A stretch of DNA of 64,000 nt from positions 1,980,501 through 2,044,500 of the forward strand of contig NC_015844.1 in assembly GCF_000973105.1 (NCBI RefSeq), given 5' to 3'. The position numbers and the translations under genes were made by a program. This DNA comes from Zobellia galactanivorans. GTDB taxonomy: Bacteria > Bacteroidota > Bacteroidia > Flavobacteriales > Flavobacteriaceae. The notes beneath the pieces are model-generated. The model was not told where the DNA came from. It saw only the letters and a program-made list of their open reading frames with translations, and searched no databases. Positions 37,901-45,214 of this stretch are shown here, piece by piece. The first letter of the stretch is position 1, and every line of letters begins with the position of its first letter.

Positions 37901-40598
37901 TAAGTACATAGGTGTAATTAGGCTCTACATTAAGAACGTCGATTTTTATAATACCTTGGGCATTACAATTAGATGGGGTCGTGCTTACGTCGACCTGAAA
38001 ATCTCGGTCGAGTATACCTATGTCGGGCGTACTGAAAATACACGCGTCAGGAATAGGGTTTCCAGAGCTGTCTAATTGCGTTACGTCTACTCTATAGGCC
38101 CCATTGGTAGAGATGTCAAAACTAGGGCCGTTATTGGCGCTAAATGGCACTACAATGGAATTGTTGGTTATGTCTACCAACTGGTAACCGTAATTACTGC
38201 CCAAATTGGTGATGGTAATGTTTCCATCGGTAGAACAAATAATATCCCTCTTATTGAAGAGAAGGTCTAGGTTGTTTTGGTAAACATCAAAATAGAAGCG
38301 GCTAAAGCATCCTAGTTGGTAGTTGATGACAAGTCGGTATTTACCTGCAGATGTGGCATTAAAGTTATTTCCTGTTCCAACGGTATTCCAAGTACAACCC
38401 AAGTTTTTGTTGGCACAATCATCGGTGACACTAGAGCAGCTACCTTCGTCAAGACGCTCCCATGTTAGGCTTTGCGCATCGGTTATGTTTATCTGAAAAG
38501 GTTGGGTATCGCCCGACCCACAGAGAAAAATTTTGGGCAAAAGATCACCATCAATACTACATTGGGCAATTTCTCCCTGAATATCGTTAGTTGGATCTGC
38601 ATCGCTGTTCAAGGCATTGAAATAATCTACAATAGGGTTGGTTTGGGTAGTACCAAAACGTTCCACTACGATGATTTCCTTAAAGCCTTTACATGGGTCG
38701 GCTACGATTTTATCAACAATGTAGGTACCTATGTCGGAAACGACCAAGGTGCTAGGGTCTCCGTCGGGGTCGCCATCGTTCAAAACGGTATCGGATGCGT
38801 CTATCTCGCCGTTTTCGTTATCATCGCGAACCCAAATATAGTCGTCAAAATTGTCACCTGCATCTAGGGTAACATTGAGCCCACAAAGTTGTACGGTGCG
38901 GTTAAAATTACAGTCCGAAAGATCGTCTAACAAAAAGTTCGTCGCCCCTGGGGTAACAAAACCACAATCATCGAAGTCAGATACACTGGGGTCATCGGTA
39001 ATTTGGTTATCGTTAATTTCTCCACGGTAGGTCGAATAGGCCAAGTTTTCGATTAGATCGGTACAGGCATCTATAAAATCAAAGCAGTTTTCCGCTACTT
39101 TTACCCGCATACGAATGTTTGCGGGGGTGTCGCCGACCTCTACATACCTGTTGGGAATGCGGAATTCAACGGCGCGCGTTGCGGGGTCATAGGTATAGGT
39201 GGTACCGCTAGGCATGGTGATGTTGGCCTCGTCTAGGGTTACGTTCACCGGTAAAACATCACGGATCGTATAGTTTACCGCATTGTCGTTACCCGTGTTT
39301 TGGAAGGTAAGTACGTAATCTAAGGTTTGCCCTAAGTTTACACCTTGCCCTGTGATATCGACACCGCTAATATCTTCAACCCGCTTTTCAAGAACGATAT
39401 CGGGTTCGATGATTTCAATGTTAAAGGAGTTGAAGAAGGGGTAATACTGGTCACCGTTGGTCTCGAACCTGAGCGTTGCCGAGGTTTCGTTATTGGGTAT
39501 TACGGCGTTGGCCGGGTTATAGACATAAAACATGTCCGTATCATAACCCAATGTGTTTCTACTGTTGGGTGTTCTGTTGGTGGTCAGGGTCGCGTTTAGG
39601 GTAATGTTACTGTTAAAGAAGTTGTTGGATGGGTTGGTTCCGTTACTCAGGGTCGTGTACCCACCACTGCTAGCGGCACGTATTCTTAGACGGTCTCCGG
39701 TAATTCTATAATCTCCTTCGAGGGCGGCAGCACCAACATTGGCCCTAACGGGACCCACGGGAATGGTATTGAAGCCTGAATAGTTGATATCTACCCTATC
39801 GGTATCCCTAACGCGCGCAAACCCATCGAAAGTAGTGATGAGTTTTCCGGTTAGATTGGGGTTTTCATATACGATCACAAGGGTCCAACCACCGGATGAA
39901 CCCCCCTGTCCTTTTAATGAACCTAATGTAGCCCTAATATTGGCCACGGTATATTCTCCTGTTGGATCGCCCAATGGCGTTATGAGATGGGTAACATCTG
40001 CATAGCAGGCGTACGGACTATTGCCTCTAACCGAGTTATCCGCACTCGTGAAACCATCAAAGAGCACTTCATCAGCGGTTACATCTACATAAGTACCGCC
40101 AGGAACCTTAAGTTTTACTTGGTTAAAATCGTTTTGTCGGCCTTGACCTATGGGTATACTGTTGTTTACGGCACCCCACCAATAAGTCTGACCATTGGCC
40201 GTAGCACTAGGATAGGTAGCGGACCAATATAGACCTGCGTACCGAATGAGGTTACAATCGGCATTGGGAAACGAAAATGTCGCAGAACTCGAGTTAAATG
40301 TAGAAGGGTCGCCATCTACATCGATGTACTGCATATTTTTGTCATCGTTGTAATTGAAGTAGCCACCGGTTTCCGGGTTGGAACTCCAGCTAGTGGAAAT
40401 ATTATTATACGGGTCTTCCGGTTCGGTGCTTGAGGTACCTCCATCCCTATTCAAAATATTATTTGAAATAAAGGTGAGATCTCCCTTAATGTTGGTTTGG
40501 TAGCGAACCTCAAAGGAATTGTACTCTTGTGAAAAACCGGAATAAGCCAATAGTAAAATACTGGCAACTAATAATTTTTTGAAAAAATTAGATTTCAT
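25974..40598 (-). CDS. sprB: SprB-like giant gliding-motility adhesin (4,874 residues)
   Basis: A cell-surface adhesin exported by the T9SS. Signal peptide residues 1-23 (AYSGFSQ). Residues ~25-400 form a conserved N-terminal region; ~400-520 a DUF11-like domain (LVLTFQNTGNDNAVNYTIRDVLP type). Most of the rest is SprB repeats (PF13573-like) of ~75-100 residues, each with a conserved Cys pair and endings such as GxYxVxVxDxxGC. A non-repeat beta-sandwich-like domain sits at ~1287-1483. The last ~85 residues (NFFTPNGDGLNQTWKP ... VGHFTLYR) are a type B T9SS C-terminal sorting domain. F. johnsoniae SprB is larger (about 6,500 residues). The ATG directly abuts the sprD stop (TAGATG). One intact frame over 14.6 kb. 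Confidence 0.93.
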   Translation of the reverse strand: MKSNFFKKLLVASILLLAYSGFSQEYNSFEVRYQTNIKGDLTFISNNILNRDGGTSSTEPEDPYNNISTSWSSNPETGGYFNYNDDKNMQYIDVDGDPSTFNSSSATFSFPNADCNLIRYAGLYWSATYPSATANGQTYWWGAVNNSIPIGQGRQNDFNQVKLKVPGGTYVDVTADEVLFDGFTSADNSVRGNSPYACYADVTHLITPLGDPTGEYTVANIRATLGSLKGQGGSSGGWTLVIVYENPNLTGKLITTFDGFARVRDTDRVDINYSGFNTIPVGPVRANVGAAALEGDYRITGDRLRIRAASSGGYTTLSNGTNPSNNFFNSNITLNATLTTNRTPNSRNTLGYDTDMFYVYNPANAVIPNNETSATLRFETNGDQYYPFFNSFNIEIIEPDIVLEKRVEDISGVDITGQGVNLGQTLDYVLTFQNTGNDNAVNYTIRDVLPVNVTLDEANITMPSGTTYTYDPATRAVEFRIPNRYVEVGDTPANIRMRVKVAENCFDFIDACTDLIENLAYSTYRGEINDNQITDDPSVSDFDDCGFVTPGATNFLLDDLSDCNFNRTVQLCGLNVTLDAGDNFDDYIWVRDDNENGEIDASDTVLNDGDPDGDPSTLVVSDIGTYIVDKIVADPCKGFKEIIVVERFGTTQTNPIVDYFNALNSDADPTNDIQGEIAQCSIDGDLLPKIFLCGSGDTQPFQINITDAQSLTWERLDEGSCSSVTDDCANKNLGCTWNTVGTGNNFNATSAGKYRLVINYQLGCFSRFYFDVYQNNLDLLFNKRDIICSTDGNITITNLGSNYGYQLVDITNNSIVVPFSANNGPSFDISTNGAYRVDVTQLDSSGNPIPDACIFSTPDIGILDRDFQVDVSTTPSNCNAQGIIKIDVLNVEPNYTYVLRRSDGTLIDDETAQSDNTHSFNVNAGDYTIEVSTDDGCSFSQDVTVARTPDPTLIAQTTKDIGCTAGTIQLTGSGGLPSPGYSYAIWSKDGTNLYADVASIPGDAYETDPIFTFGWRDTNSDGTDEYFAGEEGDYVFVIVDSNNCFAFSNEVTINDNGAMTLDSITETSPSCSGDSDGALTINTTGGVAPFAYSIDGGTTTQGSPNFVNLIAGTYEVLVTDSSGCSLSQTVELTEPFPLSASAGVSRDATCDPNGAEVRVTNVVGGTGSYQYSFDGGATYGASSIAVLPPGDYTVIVTDGSCEYPMNVTVEDEPAEPTVTLTPEVSYDCNGTGTITATPDIATYNYTYALDGVPNSPDPTSNVFLNVAPGTYTVSTSYVSQTPPTPSLLLTEDFGSGPTIPSPNTNGYTYEDQTTNPPGDANENINDFEYSVTSEIVAPFGTWINPIDHTTGTRTGQGRYLVMNVGTPTPTQIIYSKEINDIIPNQDISVTLYIMNLLRQGTSGLDPNLTIEIREPGTGTVVRSITTGTIAKNTGADDWIEFTAELNPGSNTTLDFVIRSEIPGNGGNDFALDDIVIHQVPEVCEQTVETPVTVVAGKLFSATITGATDTSCNGLDNGSITFEVENFNAAGFEYSIDGSAFVSSTTSPITTPATLSSGSHTVVVRKVDEPSCSRTLTHTINAPEALVVSASITTELSCTNGGATITASATGGTTAYEYQLEDQLGNVIGSYDFATNGNNTVFPNLVAGDYIVRVRDDNTCEDVIDTALTVAPTNPITFDVTPTACYTGGNTASIQVDVTDGNGDYTFSINGNPWISPSPANSTTHTFSGLSNGTYTINVQDGLGCTGTLQTITIDPQLTVSATAPRITACATDTDISISASGGDNNYVYAVVDNGTAVTDGDFNTTNPVTVAIAGDYDVYVRDNSGAADYCQAMYTVTVTKDDPIAITATPTAVSCFGSSDGAISITVDSGGNAPFMYSIDNGATYVPGNNFPNLSAGTYPVRVRDASNCETVAQDVIVTEPAQLVAEAVITQNYTCLVDGEITVGSITPTSGGSGNYQYSINGGAWTASTTGGHTFTGLNDGTHSIRVRDANATSCGITLADIIILPLPTEPALSTSVTYNCDGTGNITVLPNDPSYTYSIDGGTAQTANLFSNITLGNHTITVNYGSDCTVDTTVIVEDGHAFEANITAFENLDCNGDNSGSITIDASNYGAGGFEYSLNGAAFVGPFSAPEQITGLAAQAHSIVVRDVNDPVAGCTVTLTQTLTEPDALDASASITEQFTCNNTGATITASAIGGTPTYEYQLEDDLGNIIGSYDFATNGNNSVFTNIPAGDYIVSVRDSNNCSDNIDTPITVTAPLVPTFDATPTACYSGTNDASIQVDVTDGNGGYTFSINGGPFVAPTPSTDVTYTFNNLSNGTYTIDVRDAFGCTAVQQSIIIDPQLVVSVDVVDINSCNDGSITVNATGGNGTLVYAIVPAGDDPSGLYTTTNTLTVTSAMATANPAGYDVYVLDNNGASPSCSFVQEDIIFTPATPLSVSGTATDPECFDGLGSVDATVTGGTAPFTYQLVDLTPADGIDYGNTSTNVFTPSLTFNGIGAGDYEINITDDNGCTVTSTTVTINNAVEITADIIPILPATCDDPDLNLYGFEFENIVTPAGGTVEYSADAGATWELTNELRGHDSGTVVYPSIRVTLPSGTICQKDFDRYIIPYPLDDLDITLAAVVVNCNDLQVRVLGSEGNPVPGYEYTYSDDPANFDPATAIWTAPIPDGTPHIFQNIDATTPQTPGLPLLVPGRTYVFYVRDGSGCVRQSNENVNELPGVNLPIEITTDIVPSCFGSSTGKITFNINPNTAHPFMRYEIYELGNPTPIEVSGPGPAASNVTYDDEIEITGLGEGEYYIRLVQVDGTNTDACIGGGENALLEELDAINATPTVTRDISCNLPGLITITDVTGGGGAPYTYDVTGPGGFTPLTGTTSNPIEIPVNSPAGSYTVTLYDQYNCSVTLAPVNLDLSPNPTIDSVTQDNCSAPIDLSVVGSSAAGNIRYAIVPAGDPAPTTYLNNAGLFENVAPGSYDIYIMDGNGCTNSQSAFVVNPVLSAKAELTKVLDCTGSPDALISIEVLDGSGSYEYSISNTAGVPAVAQTAIPGNPFDYQAPAAGDYTITIYDTNTPNSAACNRQFVVNVPTRVEPVIDTFTATDVTCLGSSDGSITISAIDNATGPYTFEITSFDGTPVSILPATTTNTSATFTGLAPNSTTLPSGYVVTVRGNSATNNCTTDSAPITIAEPADIAVTLDPVVEFGCTTANNQNDASISVASATGGSNNFVRYEFIKNDNPATAAVEPNVVVQDGSNDTYIETDLLGGAYTINVYDDKGCVGTTTAIIAPFVAISNPTVSIDTDVSCNPGDDAVVSIGVDLTPPSGSPTLEYSVVGTDNAYSQLGQTSNSFSGIGVGNYEVTVTNTDTGCFVQTTFEIEDPNTFEIDATTVDVVCHGTDGSVSFTISDSTKPYTGGFTWQIYNSQGTVDPVDDTLIASATGTSANAGPTTPFAIGAGEYRVEVTQDSNPSCVASEMFTIAGPSDPISANRVFTDITCVPGNNGTIEVTEVTGGWGGYSYLIFDTAGPVIDTNDAANYVSNPKAENLSAATYEVWVMDSEGCAHQLPDVTLNDPTPITADLRINQPNCTDLEGEIEVINVLNGQGSNYSYQLQMYNTGTSAFEDLRPIQTSPIFGGLGAGEYQVIVSDQWGCSSATSASIDLHEPISPLASVVKTIDCSVTDPGGQITISQTGGSGNFRYDVQYPSSAPATVDDSNTTGVFTGLTEVGDYVFTITDLDADHSCSTTITQRLEPAVIPVIGVDSSTNVSCNGADDGTISVSVTDNGVGPYTFTITAGPGSTATFPITATSSTSTSAFFDGLEGSTTGITYTIEARGANNCAITTDVTITEREAITVDPMSIVQYGCTDGNNGNNASVSFTNASGGTGTYVRYVFVRDGSVVQDGSNTTYFETDGLGGSYEIRVYDDAGCSAISAANTVLPFVEISDAIVTTTQEAACSPLNNGEIEVGLTVSPAAATPNLEYTVNGINVTYTNTIASTNNPETFTGLEVGNYRVTITNLDTGCVIETVHTIDDPDVIEVIATKLTDEQCLNNGVDDGSFSVAINNYTGPYSYQVYDVNDNPVPGAAFSGTGDTSTPLIITNLPGGSYYVRIAETNAPLCDDDSNIITILAPSDPITATITEEANVSCSNDKGEILVDPVGGEGPYTIVLDNTTTSQVYTETNVEAFIFRNLSAGDFHVTVTDAFGCVLSDNITLIRPDDIVANISATPLSCFNGNTASVLATVDPRNITPTYQFQLNTYDDLAGSNLLTTSVGRSTGNFNNLAAGFYSVIVSDDVGCSVETAIVEIVNPTEVEAQLIRTSPLTCATGVEFELSATGGSGTYEFSEDNVTWTAMPGNNVNLPLSGMLGAGIYRYYVRDAVNLCTAVQSNSIEEDIIEPLTLTVDTTAAFINCNGDNTATIYAEADGGLGNYQYALYTDATLSVASRVAGPQSNGIFSNLTAGTYYVDVTSQDCTTTAESVVITEPTALSYTDAVTNVTCNGEENGSITVTLSGGSGGYQYAISPNLNQFDDKNTFDNLAPGDYTVIAQDQNGCFIQLEYTIDQPAIIEVTATSTPEICVGEANGTIDLTISGGTPGYSTRMHTESDFVQDRTTFTGLAEGTYIIFVRDAQGCEEDITVTVEPGVNLNASVEPVYGCNGNIPNNYINISLEDTSIADQVLYGVDTMDPAEMQLNPYFRDLSPGTHYVAISHANGCIVTYDVEIEDYQPLNITLEQSNINEITANVSGGRGTYTITFDGKNNGSDNTYYITRTDTYVVTATDENGCEVMATIDMEFIDLDIPNFFTPNGDGLNQTWKPKNDEGFPQILTVIFDRYGREVYRMGLGDPGWDGLYKQKELPSGDYWYVIKLNGENDDREFVGHFTLYR
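27680..31617 (-). repeat. Tandem super-repeat II inside sprB (two ~2-kb copies)
   Basis: Residues encoded by ~31617-29625 (from ELTKVLDC) and ~29624-27680 (from SVVKTIDC) align unit by unit over ~650 residues: e.g. VVQDGSNDTYIETDLLGGAY against VVQDGSNTTYFETDGLGGSY, and GNYEVTVTNTDTGC against GNYRVTITNLDTGC. This indicates duplication of an eight-or-so-repeat block followed by divergence. Boundaries are approximate. Confidence 0.7.
33296..37413 (-). repeat. Tandem super-repeat I inside sprB, first copy interrupted
   Basis: Copy 1 spans ~37413-35069 and copy 2 ~35068-33296. They share blocks such as EYQLEDQLGNVIGSYDFATN / EYQLEDDLGNIIGSYDFATN and ASIQVDVTDGNG. Copy 1 is longer by ~590 bases, which is almost exactly the inserted domain encoded at ~36738-36150. 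Without it both copies are ~1,760 bases. Boundaries are approximate. Confidence 0.7.
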
Positions 40599-42710
40599 CT
40601 AGGCCATTAGGTTTGGTCGGACACGCATAATCCACATTTTGTCGTTGTACGCATCGTTTAGGTTGGTGTAATAAGATAAAAGGGCGTTGTTCCAAGATTG
40701 GTGTCTTTTCAGGTATACATACCTCCAGTTGTTTTCAGGATTGATGAAGTAACTGGCACTAAGCCCGTAAGAATTAAGAAGTTTTACAAAACGATTTGCA
40801 TTTTTTGGGTTGGCAAATACATTTGCGATGATATAATAGCCTGAGCCGATACCATCTATTTTATGTGTTTTTGGTGTTATCTCGTTCGATACCACTTGGT
40901 CTTTTACTACGGTTTTCGTCTGTAGGACATCGGTATCGTATTTGGCCGATTTTTCTTTTAGCTTGTTTACGTTATTGGCATAAGCTTCGTTTGAATAGCG
41001 ATTGTCTACGTTCATGATCCACGTATCGCCATCATAGGCTCCGTTCATGTTGCTATTGTGTGCCGCTACGGCTTCATCCCAAGTATCATAACGCTTTAGG
41101 TAGACGTATTTCAGACCGTTTTTTGGGTTGTCTATATAGTCGCTTTCAAAGCCATCTTGCTGAAGTTTGTCCATAAACTTGTGCATGTATTGACCTCCTT
41201 TGTAAACGTTGGCCACAACATAGTAGCCATCGGTTACGCCATCAAGGTCTTTGAATTTTCGGCTTTTTACACCACTACGGGCAGTGGTTTTGCTACTGCT
41301 CTCTGTGGAGGTCGGCCGCGTAAGCTGGTTTTGGGTTTTATCTCTTGCTACTGTTGGTCTAGTGGGACGAACTGTATTTTGGGCAAGGGCATCGGTTGTG
41401 CCGTTCGGTATATTATTGTTTTGTGTCGTAGTATTTGAAGCTACCGTAGGTTTATCGGTCTGACCTAAAAAGAGTTTTTCGGCACGATCTTCCAGGTCGG
41501 GACGCTTGCCATTGGTTTCGTTTCTGACCATGCTCATGACCATGTTGAAACGACGTTCAAGGTCTTTTTGACGGTCGGCTTCCAATGAATCTTGTCGGAA
41601 CATCAACTCTTGGATTATGGCATCGTTTTCGGCCAATTTGCGTTTGAGCTCTTCTATTTCATCATTGTCGACCAAGTTGTTCTTTTCGATTTCGTCTTCT
41701 TCTACCAAGCTATCCTCATAATCATCCTCTAACATTACACGGTCTTCGGTCAAGTTCGGAGTGAAGGAATACGCGAAGGAGATTTCATGGGTAACCCCCA
41801 AGTTGTCGAAGTCCGTACCAAATCCCTTTTCCATAGTATAGCCTAAGGAAAGTCTTTTGTTGATGTTAAATCCGGCTCCGGCAGAGGCTCCGTAGAAGCT
41901 ATCATAGCCTCCTTGCAGCCAACCTAGTTTAGGTAGATCGAGAATTACGCCACCCCCAAAAGTGAGGTCTTGCGATTCGCCATCCGAGGAAGCAAACCGG
42001 TTTTGACCATTCATCCGCACTCGTGCAATGGGCATTAGACGACTGCCTTCCATAATACCCTCTCCGTTTTTGAAACTATGGGTATATTGAAGGTGACTAG
42101 AATAGGTCTTATCTGCGAAATCGGTAAGTGATTCGCTGGTCTTTAAATTGTAATCGAATAGATTCTCTGCAAAAACACCGAAGTCAAAATTACCATAGGA
42201 AATGTTGAAACCGGGTTGAAACGAAAGCACATTGCTGTCTTCCGTACCGTTTAGTCGGTAATCGTTCACATCTACAACATCGATGCTGTTTTGATCAAGG
42301 CCGGTACTATAGTAGGCCAAGTTACCACCAAAGGTAAAATTACTCTTGTCACTCAACTTGATACCGTAGGCATAGTTGGCCAAAACCCCAATGTTTGAAA
42401 CGGGACCTATACTCTGTGTATAAAGGCTAAGCCCTAGTCCACTCCTATCACCGATCCTACCGCTATAACTTAAGAAATACGTTTGGTCGTTATCCTTAAA
42501 TTGTACCGATTGGTTTCTGTGAAGCAGGTTGATGTACGATTTATCTTCCTGTACCGTCGAAAACGTTGGGTTGATCAAGAATCGATTGAATTTCAACAAA
42601 TTCTGTGATGCTGGACTATACAGCAGTACTGGATCGTCTTCCTGCGCCTGAACGTTTGCAAACGTCAGGGCAGCTAGTAGGGTTAGTGCAAGGTATTTTA
42701 CAAATTTCAT
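40599..42710 (-). CDS. sprD: SprD-like PorP/SprF-type protein with coiled coil and two SPOR-like repeats
   Basis: A 703-residue envelope protein. Signal peptide 1-22 (NVQAQ). Residues ~24-320 resemble a PorP/SprF barrel (LLKFNRFLINPTFSTVQEDK ... LGYTMEKGFGTDF). A charged coiled-coil (~335-405) and a Ser/Thr/Asn linker follow. Two homologous C-terminal repeats at ~490-571 and ~618-700 each read GYY(V/I)(V/I)ANV ... KYVYLKR/RYVYLKR ... WIM, like SPOR modules that bind peptidoglycan. Position between sprC and sprB matches F. johnsoniae SprD, which supports SprB function. Ten bases separate it from the sprC-like gene, none from sprB. Confidence 0.85.
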   Translation of the reverse strand: MKFVKYLALTLLAALTFANVQAQEDDPVLLYSPASQNLLKFNRFLINPTFSTVQEDKSYINLLHRNQSVQFKDNDQTYFLSYSGRIGDRSGLGLSLYTQSIGPVSNIGVLANYAYGIKLSDKSNFTFGGNLAYYSTGLDQNSIDVVDVNDYRLNGTEDSNVLSFQPGFNISYGNFDFGVFAENLFDYNLKTSESLTDFADKTYSSHLQYTHSFKNGEGIMEGSRLMPIARVRMNGQNRFASSDGESQDLTFGGGVILDLPKLGWLQGGYDSFYGASAGAGFNINKRLSLGYTMEKGFGTDFDNLGVTHEISFAYSFTPNLTEDRVMLEDDYEDSLVEEDEIEKNNLVDNDEIEELKRKLAENDAIIQELMFRQDSLEADRQKDLERRFNMVMSMVRNETNGKRPDLEDRAEKLFLGQTDKPTVASNTTTQNNNIPNGTTDALAQNTVRPTRPTVARDKTQNQLTRPTSTESSSKTTARSGVKSRKFKDLDGVTDGYYVVANVYKGGQYMHKFMDKLQQDGFESDYIDNPKNGLKYVYLKRYDTWDEAVAAHNSNMNGAYDGDTWIMNVDNRYSNEAYANNVNKLKEKSAKYDTDVLQTKTVVKDQVVSNEITPKTHKIDGIGSGYYIIANVFANPKNANRFVKLLNSYGLSASYFINPENNWRYVYLKRHQSWNNALLSYYTNLNDAYNDKMWIMRVRPNLMA

Positions 42711-42720
42711 GGTGGTTAGA

Positions 42721-44994
42721 TTATCTAATAACTGTTATGGTGCCTTGTTTCAAAGTTTCGCTAGCGTTTTTGATGACATAGTAGAATACCATGTTTTGCT
42801 TAGCGAAGCTTACCGAAGACTCCGGCCAGTTATTTTGGTAGTTGGTTGCATTTAAGACTTCTACACCTTTGGCATTGTAGATGATGACGTTCACGTCTGA
42901 CTTGTTCGAATATGAATTAGGAATAACCCATTGGTCGTTGGCGCCGTCACCATTAGGTGTAATAACGTTTGGTATATTAAATAGGTCTAGGTATGATACG
43001 GTAATCGGTTTGCTTACTTCACAATTGTCAATATTCGCAATTAGGAGATAGTCTCCTTCAGTAGTGAATGTGGCAGAAGACGAGCTGCTAATCTCTACAT
43101 TATTGGCATCGAGCCATCTGTAGGCGGTACCTCCACTAGCGTTCACCGTTTTTGAACTTCCTTCAGGAAAAATAACATCACCGTCAACATCTAAAGTGAT
43201 CAGGTCTGGATCTAGGGGCGTAATGGAAAGTTCATTCGAAACTTGATTACAAGTACCGTTTTTGATGACCAATCTATAAGTCCCAGGTTCGGTTATGCTT
43301 AAGGAAGTATCGGTAGAGTTTACTACTGTTCCATCACGTTCCCAGTCGAAGGTCTTATCGGTTAGATCGGCATCTGTGGTAATGGTAATTACATCGGAGG
43401 AACTACAGTATACCGTACTGGAAGCCGTTATTGATACCGATTGGTTTGAAGCTAGTTGTACCGGTAGGGTATTCGAGACCGTGGTCATACCGCCTTGTTC
43501 GGTGTTTACATGGTACGAACCGTTGTGGTCACTATCGGTCAAGCTGATCGATTGTGAGGTTTCACCGGTGACATCTACACCGTCTTTTTGCCATTGATAG
43601 GTGAATGACGAAGCTACATCGGCAGTAACGTCTACCTCGCTTCCATCGCCTAAAACGGCATATATCTTATCGGCGGTCAAGGCTATGCTCGTACTGCTAC
43701 ACGCTTCGTAAGAAGTCGCATAGTTGATTTCCGTTTTGAAGGAAGTCGGTGCTACCACTACGGTTTTTTCCGAATTGATGGTAGTCGATGAACACGTACC
43801 CCCGGTTTGTGTAACCGCAACGTGATACGTTCCGGCTTGAGTTACCGTTAACGTGGCGTTGTTGGAACTTGGTATGGGTGTATTGTTTCTGAACCATTCA
43901 TAAGTCGGTGCATTGGCATCGGTAGTTACACTTAAGGTTTGGCTCTGCGAAGGCAACACCACTAAATTGGCATTGTTGTTTCTTGTTACCGTAAAGGCAC
44001 CGGCGTTTGTTATGGTTACGGGTGCCGAGGTTTCGGTACAGATGCCGGCTCCTTTTACTTCAACGGTATAGTCCCCTATAAATGCGGGGTCGTTGGTATC
44101 GATAGAATAGGTAAAGCCGCCAGTTTGGGCAGCCTGTACTTCGGTTCCGTTTCTATACCATGTATATGTATAACTAGCATTTTGTACGGTAGCTTCCAAT
44201 GGGGCCACGGTATCTCCTGCACATAAGGAAGTTGCTGCCGGGGCCGTTATGGCGATTCCCGTAGATATTCCTGAGTTCAGTATAATATGATTCGATTCCG
44301 TATTGGCAGAACCCGTACATGCACCGTAATCTAAAAAGACAAAATATTCACCTGCGCCATCGGTGGTTATGGAAGGGCCGGTTTCAGCTAACTTGGTTCC
44401 GCTTCTGTACCAAGAATACTGATAGGTATTTAATTCGCTGGCCGGAATGTTATCGACCGTTAGGGTTATTTGGGTACCACCGCAAGATTCGACGGTACCA
44501 GGGGTGGTTCCGTCTCCATTTGGACTCATATGTAAGTTCGATGTATAGCCTAAATAGTACATAGAATAAGCGGTTGTTTCTGGGCCTGTTGTGGCAGGAC
44601 TTGTACTTCTTACCCTCATTTTGTAACCTGATCCTCTAGCGGTTGTAGGCAACTGAAACTCAAAACCGGGGTTTTTAACCGTGGTGTTGCTTGATTCGCG
44701 CCCTAGTTCAACCGGGTTGGAAAAACTACCACTGGAATCTGAGAGTTCAAGGATCCATTCGTTGTCACTGTTCGGGTTGCCTGCCCAGTCGATCGTAGCG
44801 AAGTATTGGTTGAAGCCTGCGTTACCAGCACAGATTTGCGTCCACTGGTTTTCGTTGGGCTGGTCGCCAAAATTCGGGTTTCCTGCAGGTTTCGGTGCTT
44901 GTAAAACAACCGTTTGTGCAGAGAGTTGTACGGTGGCCATCAATAAAACGGCCATCAAAATTGTGCGCGGAATGTGATTTCTTTTCTGTCTCAT
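42721..44994 (-). CDS. sprC: SprC-like secreted protein with Ig-like domains and type B T9SS sorting domain
   Basis: A 757-residue protein from the ATG at 44994, chosen over the upstream in-frame start at 45036 because it begins directly with a signal peptide (MRQKRNHIPRTILMAVLLMATVQLSAQ). Several Ig/PKD-like modules of ~85 residues follow, recognisable by repeated YTWYRNGTEV, YEWFRNNTPI and YQWQKDGVDV strands. The C-terminus (NIPNVITPNGDGANDQWVIPN ... LKQGTITVIR) is a type B sorting domain, as in the SprB-like protein, so export by the T9SS is expected. First gene of the four-gene minus-strand spr locus. Assignment as SprC rests mainly on gene order. Confidence 0.82.
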   Translation of the reverse strand: MRQKRNHIPRTILMAVLLMATVQLSAQTVVLQAPKPAGNPNFGDQPNENQWTQICAGNAGFNQYFATIDWAGNPNSDNEWILELSDSSGSFSNPVELGRESSNTTVKNPGFEFQLPTTARGSGYKMRVRSTSPATTGPETTAYSMYYLGYTSNLHMSPNGDGTTPGTVESCGGTQITLTVDNIPASELNTYQYSWYRSGTKLAETGPSITTDGAGEYFVFLDYGACTGSANTESNHIILNSGISTGIAITAPAATSLCAGDTVAPLEATVQNASYTYTWYRNGTEVQAAQTGGFTYSIDTNDPAFIGDYTVEVKGAGICTETSAPVTITNAGAFTVTRNNNANLVVLPSQSQTLSVTTDANAPTYEWFRNNTPIPSSNNATLTVTQAGTYHVAVTQTGGTCSSTTINSEKTVVVAPTSFKTEINYATSYEACSSTSIALTADKIYAVLGDGSEVDVTADVASSFTYQWQKDGVDVTGETSQSISLTDSDHNGSYHVNTEQGGMTTVSNTLPVQLASNQSVSITASSTVYCSSSDVITITTDADLTDKTFDWERDGTVVNSTDTSLSITEPGTYRLVIKNGTCNQVSNELSITPLDPDLITLDVDGDVIFPEGSSKTVNASGGTAYRWLDANNVEISSSSSATFTTEGDYLLIANIDNCEVSKPITVSYLDLFNIPNVITPNGDGANDQWVIPNSYSNKSDVNVIIYNAKGVEVLNATNYQNNWPESSVSFAKQNMVFYYVIKNASETLKQGTITVIR

Positions 44995-45186
44995 AAGTAG
45001 GCGTAGTTTTGGGTTTACTACAAATTCATCGATCAATTTGGGTTTGATACAAGGAATTCTATAAACAAATATGGCTTATATATCACGCGCACTGAATTTA
45101 ATGTTGTATCAAGGGAAAAAAGTGTTGTGAAACCTCAGTATTTGTATGAAAGCAAATTCAAAGCAGTGCGATTAGTGCATTTTGAC

Positions 45187-45194
45187 TACCTTTG
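45187..45194 (+). promoter_or_regulatory. -7 promoter element of glnS
   Basis: TACCTTTG is an exact TAnnTTTG match, 20 bases upstream of the ATG at 45215. It argues against translation from the TTG at 45182, which would lie within the promoter. Confidence 0.6.
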
Positions 45195-45214
45195 TGGCTC
45201 TAAAAAATAACCCT

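Noticed and set aside
25974-40598. SprB repeats as a CRISPR or satellite array; many open frames on the opposite strand (e.g. 31908-32384)
   Set aside because: The repeats are degenerate at DNA level, ~250-300 bases long and lie in one intact coding frame. The antisense frames are shadows with no signal sequences or motifs.
45182-45214. N-terminal extension of GlnS from TTG 45182
   Set aside because: The TACCTTTG promoter element lies inside it, and the family N-terminus fits ATG 45215.
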